DNA from: Hanleya hanleyi
Taxonomy: Eukaryota > Mollusca > Polyplacophora > Lepidopleurida > Hanleyidae
DNA length: 64,000 nt
Direction of reading: 5' to 3'
NCBI GenBank assembly: GCA_036873755.1
Contig: JAVTVY010008113.1
Location: 186,001-250,000 of the forward strand
The notes under the pieces were generated by a model. The model worked only from the letters and a program-made list of their open reading frames with translations, made no database searches and had not been told where the DNA came from. The first letter of the stretch is position 1; every line of letters begins with the position of its first letter. Shown here piece by piece: positions 56,346-64,000 of the stretch. The position numbers and the translations under genes are program-made.

Positions 56346-56914
56346 CCGCGTGCCTAATATTACTGATCGTGTACGCTAACGGTATCTTAGTCTAATTAAC
56401 AAATTAATAGTTAATAATGTATCAAAAGTATCAGTAGTTAATAATAGTTAATAGAGGCTAAAATTCTCGTTTAACTGCACCAGGTCCTAAGACGTTAAAG
56501 ACATTATCGGTAACACGTATAGACATAGACTGGATACAGTCCCTGTTTCATAATGTAATTTCTAATGAAAATAAAGGGAAGTAACTCTACCTAGAAAAAA
56601 AACCCTTGAAACAGGCGACGTCACTTCCGGTCTATGACGTCACTTCCGGTCTATTTTAATTTTTTTTTTTTCATTTTCTTTTTTTTCTCATTTTTTTTTT
56701 CTTCATTTTATTTATTTATCAAAAATAGTACATATGAAATAGAGACTCATCCAGTCTAGTATAGACAGTCATTAGTTTTGATATCTTCATTTACAAAAGA
56801 TGATAATCTGATCAACAAAATCATCGACGAACACTGAAATCTTAAAATATATATAACGAACTTAGGAAATTTGAATTTTAAATTTCTGACGTGAAAAATA
56901 TTTTCGTCGTACAG
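56346..56914. other. Intron 2, 3' part
   Basis: GACGTCACTTCCGGTCTATG in tandem (56617-56653), then a long T-rich tract (56655-56720). No gene. Confidence 0.5.
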
Positions 56915-57038
56915 AATGGTTCACCAGAGATCCGGATTCTCCACATGACAGACATCCATTTGGACCTGGAGTATGAAGAAGGTCTAACTACGAAATGTGG
57001 CGAACCGATTTGTTGTCGGAAGGGCAACGAAAAACCAA
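56915..57038 (+). CDS. SMPD1: Acid sphingomyelinase, exon 3: start of the metallophosphatase domain
   Basis: Acceptor TTTTCGTCGTACAG, donor CCAA|GTGAGT. It encodes residues 173-213 plus one base. It contains RILHMTDIHLDLEY, the first metal-binding block: Asp185 and His187 match the zinc ligands of the calcineurin-like phosphoesterase fold. CGEPICCRKG follows, the cysteine cluster typical of acid sphingomyelinases. Phase 0 in, phase 1 out. Confidence 0.88.
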
Positions 57039-57684
57039 GTGAGTGAATTTATCGGAAGAGTCCAATGAAACACCCCACATGGGTATGCTTCCAATTTGCA
57101 TACAAAGCTAAGGTCCTTCGCTTCAATATTTGCCATACGTCAACCATCTTGGCCGCGAAAACACCTTTTGCCATTCTTCGAGCAGGGCTGTTGTGACAGA
57201 TAATAGTGCGGAGAACAGTCTAAAACTGGCGCGATTACACGGAGTGTGGCATATTATACCGGAAGTAGTGTAGCACTATTGGGACTAATTCAACGCCGCC
57301 TAGTCTAAGTATGTTTTTGCGAACAACAGGATGTTTAAATGAGCCCATGATTATTCATTAAAAAAAAATTCACCTTGTTAGAAGCCAACGGTTGTTTTAA
57401 ATAATTAAACGCCGTTTCTACATCGAAATTCTATGACACTTGTGTCAATGACATCGAGGTAACCAGTGCAATAATTACAAGATTTACCACAGTTATGTGA
57501 AATGTACATGTGTCAAGAGCAGGTGTTCATTAGGAGATTCCATTTCACAAGTCGGACGAAGAAAAGGACGTCTGCTTTCATAAAGTAACAATCGAATAAA
57601 ACAAACAAATAAATTACAAAATGAAATTTCCTTCTCAAGTTTAACTGTTGTAAAAATCAGTTGTTCCACAGATTAGTTTAACAT
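57039..57684. other. Intron 3 of SMPD1-like gene, 5' part
   Basis: Nothing recognised. Confidence 0.5.
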
Positions 57685-58546
57685 AAACTAAGATAAATGT
57701 AACTCCGAAGATTGAAGTCATGGTGGTACGTGATATGATACTATATTTCGGCTATAATTTATGCCATCATCAGGATCGTATGAGCACCTGCTGTATACAG
57801 ACTATATATATACAGTGTGAAAACAATAGTATGACAAACAATAGTATGACAAAAAGAAAAGTATACAAATTGACCAATGAGGACACAATACAAAGAGTCA
57901 GGACTGATGAGTTCACTTAAAGACAATAAGGTCTTTTGAGGCTTTTAATCCGTGATTTAACTCAGGAGATCTGGTTTTAATAGCTAGGGCTTCTTTGAAT
58001 AACAATTCGTCCCAATGTTTAGCATAGGCTATTATTTTAACATCTGGTATCAACAAATCGGCGGTAAGCTCAAAAACACCCTGCTTTCTGTTTGGTAGTC
58101 TATCAGGTAGCCCCTACCAAACAGACAGCACGGTGTTTTTGAGCTTACCGCCGATTTGTTGATACCAGATGTTAAAATAATAGCCTATGCTAAACATTGG
58201 GACGAATTGTTATTCAAAGAAGCCCTAGCTATTAAAACCAGATCTCCTGAGTTAAATCACGGATTAAAAGCCTCAAAAGACCTTATTGTCTTTAAGTGAA
58301 CTCACCTGAGTACATATCAGTCCTGACTCTTTGTATTGTGTCCTCATTGGTCAATTTGTATACTTTTCTTTTTGTCATACTATTGTTTGTTATACTATTG
58401 TTTTCACACTGTATATATATAGTCTGTATACAGCAGGTGCTCATACGATCCTGATGATGGCATAAATTATAGCCGAAATATAGTATCATATCACGTACCA
58501 CCATGACTTCAATCTTCGGAGTTAGGGCCTACATTTATCTTAGTTT
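57685..58546. mobile_element. Inverted pair of Penelope-like 3' ends (~415-bp arms)
   Basis: Left arm 57685-58098 and right arm 58114-58546 are almost exact reverse complements (differences: a 12-bp and a ~6-bp indel and a few bases), with a 15-nt loop. On the outward-facing coding strand each arm holds the end of a protein (ADLLIPDVKIIAYAKHWDEL, then KEALAIKTRSPELN and GLKASKDLIVFK, stop). This resembles the C-terminal end of the GIY-YIG nuclease of Penelope-like elements, with its catalytic-type Glu (KEAL). Past the stop each arm has CTGATGA..GGC..GCC-GAAA, a hammerhead-like core (58451-58478 on plus, and its mirror at ~57745-57772). Confidence 0.65.
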
Positions 58547-58844
58547 AACTGTTGTTCCCATCGGGAAATTGATTAACAAAGCGACACAAATACGCATATA
58601 TCCACGTAATTTCCCAACAGCTGACTCAGCTGACAAACTCAATCCCCATTTGAAAGACGACATAAACTTATCCACTGACATTGGCACGATCCCAACCGAG
58701 ACGAGAGCATCGTCCCAACATCAGTGGACGAGTTTTTTTCAAAAACGGGGAGAAAGGTTGTCAAAATATAAATATGTTTTCAACCTTTCATTGTAATCTT
58801 TGTTGATACTCAATTTGAGTATAGTGCAATAGAACAGAAATAAT

Positions 58845-58995
58845 GTTTTCATAGGCGCGCTAAATTGTTATTTTACGCACGGTTAGTGTGAGAAAGTTTA
58901 TAAATTTTAGGGCGCGGGCTTCGCCCTTTCCCTAAAATATAAACTTTCCCACACCAACCGTGCGTAAAATAACGATTTAGCACGCATATGAAAAC
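58845..58995. repeat. Hairpin with ~65-bp arms
   Basis: GTTTTCATAGGCGCGCTAAA.. to ..TTTTAGGGCG is mirrored by CGCCCTTTCCCTAAAATATA.. to GCATATGAAAAC. The tip is CGGGCTT. Confidence 0.85.
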
Positions 58996-60472
58996 TTTAT
59001 TTCTTAAATCAATAGGCCATATATATATCTACAGCAGGGTGGTAATAAATACCTCTATATTGATTATATGCTCGATAGAGAAGTTTGTGATGATAAATGT
59101 ACGTTCGTGAGATTGTGTTCTGGTTCAGGGCTGCAAAAATAAGTGGCATCCAGCAGTGATGGACATACAAGAATTATGCGGAGTTCAATCCTGCTGGGAG
59201 TTTGGGCATGCTCCAATTTCTAGGCAGTCCGCTTGGACAGTACATCCCGGCAATAGCTTGAGCACGAATAACAGCCATAACTGCGAACTCGGGCACACTA
59301 CTTTTTAAATAAATATTATATTTTAAGGATTATACATGTTTGAAACAACTCCCAGAACTTCTCAGTCAAAAGAGCTATTGTAACAGAAAAAAGAGCTATT
59401 GTAAAAGAAAAAGAAAAGTAACGAAAATATGGAACTTTCCCATCAGATGACTTCACAGTGTGGTGACGTCACAGTGCGGGTTATCTGGTGGGAATTTCGG
59501 ACAATTATGATTTTCTTTCTCTCAAAACCGGTTTACTATCTCAGAGAATGATAATTTCATTCTGCACAGACGATTATGCAAATAGAATGAAACTGACCCT
59601 GAAGTCGAAACTGAAAATGACCCTGAAATCGGAAAGTTTCAGCTCTCGATATGCTACTTTCCGGGATGCACCCCTCTCCGCCGAGCCGCCACTCTGCATT
59701 CCCTCCCGTCCTCCTCCTTGTTCAGACAAATGATATGTAACGTTTACAGACAAAAAACTCCATTGTGTGCGACTTTTTTTTTTCAATCCAAACCTGCAAA
59801 ATTATATTTCCCTTGAAGTATACATATTGACATATCAGCCTCGAAAAGATTGTGATGGTCATTTGCATATAAATGGATTTATAATTTTTCAAAAATGTGC
59901 TTCCTGGCCTATTGCGGAATTATGGGGACATTTATAGGAAGGATCTCCTCTTGTAACAAAAATATAACACCTCAAACTAGAATTATATTTTCACATAATT
60001 ATATTTTCACATAATATAATACGAAGTTTGGTTATATGGAAGAACAAAGAATGGTTTGGTGGTTTGAGGTGACATACTTTTGTCACATATTTTTTTTAAG
60101 AGAAAATCTTAACTATAAATACGTGAAAATTACTAAATTAGGCCATGCATGGAGCAAAATTTGAGCAATCATAAATTCCATTTTATGCATTTTTTTCGCG
60201 GCTGATATTTCGGTACGGTATGTTAACTTCACGAAAAATATAATTTTGCAGGTATTCGATTGAAAATGATATTGGTTTTATTACCATCGCATACAAATGA
60301 GTTTTCGTGTGTATACGTCAAATATCCTTTAGGGTATCTGATTCAATTGTTCCGCCTTTCCCATCTTGCAATAGACTGGTTACCTCCCCTGAATGTCCAG
60401 AAATAGGGGAGAGAACTAGTCTGACCCCAAAATCGTTCTCACATGGATTGATTTCCGATGATTTCTTTACAG
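58996..60472. other. Intron 3, 3' part
   Basis: 59060-59250 is related to 48180-48400. ATTATATTTTCACATAATAT repeats lie near 59980-60015. The short frames here are intronic. Confidence 0.45.
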
Positions 60473-60579
60473 AAAACGCTTCTGATGGAGCTGGGAAATG
60501 GGGCGACTATAGAGGATGTGATCTACCTCTGAGGACGTTAGAAAATATGTTCCAATATCTGGAGACCATCCAAGACAAG
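60473..60579 (+). CDS. SMPD1: Acid sphingomyelinase, exon 4
   Basis: Acceptor TGATTTCTTTACAG, donor AAG|GTACTC. With the one base left by exon 3 it encodes residues 214-249: N-A-S glycosylation site at 215-217, then GKWGDYRGCDLPLRTLENMF, a conserved block of acid sphingomyelinases. Phase 1 in, phase 0 out. Together the four exons give 249 residues. The vertebrate enzyme is ~630, so the remaining metal ligands and the C-terminal domain should lie past 64000. Confidence 0.88.
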
Positions 60580-61650
60580 GTACTCCATGTAGGGGGAGAT
60601 TGGGGTACACTGGGACATTTTTCGCCTTTCTGCAAAAATCCCTGCTATTATTGTCCTGTAGAGTAGCCATATGCTCTAGTTATAACTACTATTTAGTATG
60701 ACATGATTATTAAAAACAAATCTGAAATATCTGTTACACTTTTCTTCAGAATTCGTTTTTAAAAGTAAAAAAATAGTGTCCCAGTTTGCCCCGGATATGG
60801 GTGCACTGGGACACCCACTCGGGTGCGGTGGGACAATAATCAAATTACATTTTAAATCAAGTAAATACTAATATGTTTCATAAAAGTTTTGAAGATTCAG
60901 CACCGATGGTTAAGTTAGTTGCAATTTTAGACACCTGCTTCACATAAAATATCTCCCAGAGGTCAAATTTGAGGAAATAAATATTTTGTGTGATTCTCAT
61001 GCCAATGAAAGCATTTGACTTTGAAAGTGTTAGTTAGAGAGAGAGAGAGAGAGATTAAACTTTAAAGTCGCGTTCAGCAATATTTCAGCTATATAGCGAC
61101 GATCAAACAAAATTCTAAGTATTCAAGTTAATAACTCAGTAATCTAATGCATTAAAACATGTACATACATTAAAATTTATACAACAAACCGATCCGTCTC
61201 AAATAATCTAAAATACAAACTTTTTTGTACCCGACTAAAAAGATCTTCCAAAGTAGCTGTTCGATAAAAAGTATCTCTTACAATCTTAAAATCTATACAG
61301 TCGATAAGAATGTTTCACTGTGAGATCTTTGTGGCATGGAATACACCTTGTGACTGGCTCTTGTTTTAGTAAATGTTTTTAGTTAATCGTGTATGACCGA
61401 TTCTACATCGTCTAATCATGGCTTGATCGAAACGTTTCTGGATGTTCACATGAGTATAGCCTACAGTTTTTTTGGACCTCGTGAAGATTGTTATTATACA
61501 TGGCATCCCATAAAGATTGAAACAACTTTCTCACATAAGCACAGATAGATGCCAGAATAAAGATCACGACGGATACAATTTTGTAGAAGACTGTGTCGAC
61601 AATTTCAGGTATATCCTACTATGGAGGGGTTAGATGGTCTGAAATCTATG
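60580..61650 (+). other. Intron 4 of SMPD1-like gene, no gene seen
   Basis: 60770-60835 has GTCCCAGTTTGCCCC..CTGGGACACC inverted motifs. 61037-61052 is (GA)n, followed by TTAAACTTTAAAGTCGCGTT-CAGCAATATTTCAGCTATAT (61054-61096), a copy of the SINE-like head. No further sphingomyelinase exon was recognised. Confidence 0.45.
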
Positions 61651-61652
61651 TA

Positions 61653-62718
61653 CGCCATGCCCTTATGGCAGGGTTGCAGTCATACCCTTATGGCACGGTT
61701 GCCCTTATGGCAGGGTTGCAGTCATACCCTTACGGCAGGGTTGCAGACATGCCCTTATGGCAGGGCTGCAGTCATACCCTTATGACAGGGTTGCAGGCAT
61801 GCCCTTATGGCAGGGCTGCAGTCATACCCTTATGACAGGGTTGCAGGCATGCCCTTATGGCAGGGCTGCAGTCATACCCTTATGACAGGGTTGCAGTCAT
61901 ACCCTTATGGCAGGGTTGCAGTCATACCCTTATGGCAGGGTTGCAGGCATGCCCTTATGGCAGGGCTGCAGTCATACCCTTATGACAGGGTTGGAGGCAT
62001 GCCCTTATGGCAGAGTTGCAGTCATACCCTTATGACAGAATTGCAGTCATACCCTTATGACAGGGTTGCAGTCATACCCTTATGACAGGGTTGGAGGCAT
62101 CCCTTATGGCAGGGTTGCAGTCATACCCTTATGGCAGGGTTGCAATCATACCCTTATGGCAGGGTTGCAGGCATACCCTTATGACAGGGTTGCAGTCATA
62201 CCCTTATGACAGGGTTGCAGTCATACCCTTATGACAGGGTTGGAGGCATGCCCTTATGGCAGGGTTGCAGTCATACCCTTATGACAGGGTTGCAGTCATA
62301 CCCTTATGACAGGGTTGCAGTACCCTTATGACAGGGTTGCAGTCATACCCTTATGACAGGGTTGCAGTCATACCCTTATGGCAGGGTTGCAGTCATACCC
62401 TTATGACAGGGTTGCAGTCATACCCTTATGACAGGGGGAGGCATGCCCTTATGGCAGGGTTGCAGTCATACCCTTATGGCAGGGTTGCAGGCATACCCTT
62501 ATGGCAGGGTTGCAGTCATGCCCTTAGGGCAGGGTTGCAGTCATACCCTTATGGCAAAATTACAGTCATGCCCTTATGGCAGGGTTGCAGGCCTGCCTTA
62601 CGGCAGGGTTGCAGTCATGCCCATTTGACAGGGTTGTAGTCATGCCCTTATGGGCAGGGTTACAATCATGCTCTTATGGTAGAGTTGCAGTCATGCCCTT
62701 ATGGTCGGGTGATGGTCA
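61653..62718. repeat. 25-bp minisatellite, about 40 copies
   Basis: Unit CCCTTATGRCAGGG-TTGCAGTCATA with RY variants (GTCATAC/GGCATGC). Because 25 is not a multiple of 3, translated frames repeat every 75 bp. The ~60-100 codon open frames are by-products. It is presumably inside intron 4. Confidence 0.9.
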
Positions 62719-63290
62719 TATCCTAAATAATGCGATAAATTATATAAAAATATATTGTGCCTTAGTTTGCGCCTCGTGTTATATTAATTACCATGCCTTA
62801 TCAGTAGCTTATATTCCATGCGCAGTCAAATATCCGGTTGTTAAACCGCACACACCTCTGTGACCGTACACGGCAGCACTGAAATTTGTCCGAGTCAACA
62901 CGAATACAATATGACATCATCATATGGGATTGTGTTCCGGTACACGAAACAACTAAACTGGAGTTTTATATGAAGAGAATTACGAAGTTATTTCAAGCGT
63001 GAAAAATTATCAATATCACGGTGTAATGGTAGTCACTTTATAGAGTTCGGATGCAATAAAGTAAAAATTTAAACAGAGCTAACTATTGATTTTCGACAAG
63101 CTCCAAAGTAGACAACTAATTAAAATGGACAGACTTCAGGACTAGTGCTAATTTGGAATAAATGTTCTGCCTCAACCTGAACACCAGGCTAGATCGACGA
63201 AACATCAGACCTCCAAGTCTTATGTCGCTGAAAATATCAGTTCACGCATGCGACATGAGTCTCGGTGGCCTGTAGGTATGGTATACCTGG
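62719..63290. other. No gene seen
   Basis: Unique sequence between two minisatellites. Confidence 0.5.
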
Positions 63291-63292
63291 CC

Positions 63293-64000
63293 CGGTGTTC
63301 AGGTAGTGTCCCGACGTTTTGGGGCAAAGATGACTTGGGGTTGTGTCCCGGCGTTTTTGGGGCGAAGATGACTGGGGTTGTGTTCCGACGTTTTGGGGCA
63401 AAGATGACTGGGGGGTTGTGTTCCGACGTTTTGAGGCAAAGATGACTGGGGTTGTGCCCCGACGTATTGGGGCAAAGATGACTGGGGTTGTGTCCCGACG
63501 TTTTGGGGCAAAGATGACTGGAGTTGTGTCCCGATATTTTGGGGCAAAGATGACTGGGGTTGTCCCGACGTTTTGGGGCAAAGATGACACGGGTTGTGCC
63601 CCGACGTTTTGAGGCAAAGATGACTGGGGTAGTGTCAGACGTTTTGGGCAAAGATGACTGGGGTTTTGTCCCAACGTTCTGGGGCAAAGATGACTGGAGT
63701 TATGTTCCGACGTTTTGGGGCGGGCTAGATGACTAGGGTTATGTCCCGACGTTTTGGGGCAAATATGACTGGGCGGTGTCTCGACGTTTTGGGGCAAAGA
63801 TGACTGGGGTTGTGTCCCGACGTTTTGGGAAAAGATGACTGAGGTTGTGTCCCGACGTTTTGGGAAAAGATGACTGGGGTTGTGTCCCGACATTTTGGGG
63901 CAAAGATGACTGGGTTTATGTTGCGACGTTTTGTGGGCAAAGGCGACTGGGCTGTGTCTCGACGTTTTGGGGCAAAGATGACTGGGGTTGTGTCCCGAGG
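63293..64000. repeat. 36-bp minisatellite, about 20 copies, running out of the window
   Basis: Unit TTGTGTCCCGACGTTTTGGG-GCAAAGATGACTGGGG with small variation. Since 36 is a multiple of 3, long open frames of a 12-residue repeat appear on both strands (the longest, minus, 63237-63893). They are judged non-coding. Confidence 0.9.

Noticed and set aside
60580..60666. Read-through of sphingomyelinase exon 4 to a stop at ~60664
   Set aside because: The frame after GTACTC loses resemblance to the family, and the donor is in the correct phase.
61653..62718. CRISPR-like regular array
   Set aside because: The repeats are directly adjacent without unique spacers, and the DNA is eukaryotic.
63237..63893. 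218-codon minus-strand ORF
   Set aside because: It is the 36-bp minisatellite read through; flanks are non-coding and the opposite strand is equally open.

Overview
The window reads as nuclear DNA of a marine mollusc, probably a gastropod. It is A+T-rich, has split genes with GT..AG introns, is very dense in transposons, and carries mollusc-type repeats: tRNA-derived SINEs, copies of a SINE-like core reading TTTAACGTCGC..CAACAATATTTCAGCTATAT, and pearl-like elements built of a tandem core, an ACGG/ACTG microsatellite and a terminal hairpin. The organism call is inference from repeat style; no species is named.

Two ordinary host genes can be assembled by matching splice sites and reading phase. 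(1) A complete four-exon gene on the minus strand (36363 down to 23710) encodes a 161-residue Cys-rich protein of the pinocchio family. Its third intron (8.3 kb) contains a 4-kb array of a 157-bp repeat. (2) The first four coding exons of an acid sphingomyelinase (SMPD1-type) lie on the plus strand (46061 to 60579). They encode the signal peptide, the saposin domain, the proline-rich linker and the first metal-binding motif; the rest of the catalytic domain must lie beyond 64000.

Region 1-7.1 kb is virus/transposon-derived. Three tandem units carry broken copies of a zinc-finger plus packaging-ATPase gene of Polinton/adintovirus type. A tail-to-tail reverse transcriptase fragment related to Penelope-like elements follows, then a few small ORFs around a C2H2 zinc-finger gene. 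The same ATPase-end / spacer / reverse-transcriptase-end arrangement recurs at 39.2-41.5 kb and, in pieces, at 50.2-51.9 kb inside intron 1 of the sphingomyelinase gene. This recurring convergent pair is the least familiar thing in the window.

The remainder is mostly repeats. There are pearl/Helentron-like arrays (11.6-13.1, about 16.05-16.6 and 25.5-29.5 kb), SINEs (18.2, 20.0, 32.5 and 55.8 kb) and foldback or MITE-like elements with visible inverted ends (17.0, 18.9, 21.8, 31.0, 35.6, 37.4, 41.7, 44.8, 47.5, 49.8, 51.1, 55.1 and 58.9 kb). A near-perfect inverted pair of Penelope-like 3' ends sits at 57.7-58.5 kb. Two minisatellites close the window: a 25-bp unit at 61.65-62.72 kb and a 36-bp unit from 63.3 kb to the end. 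No rRNA, functional tRNA or CRISPR array was seen.
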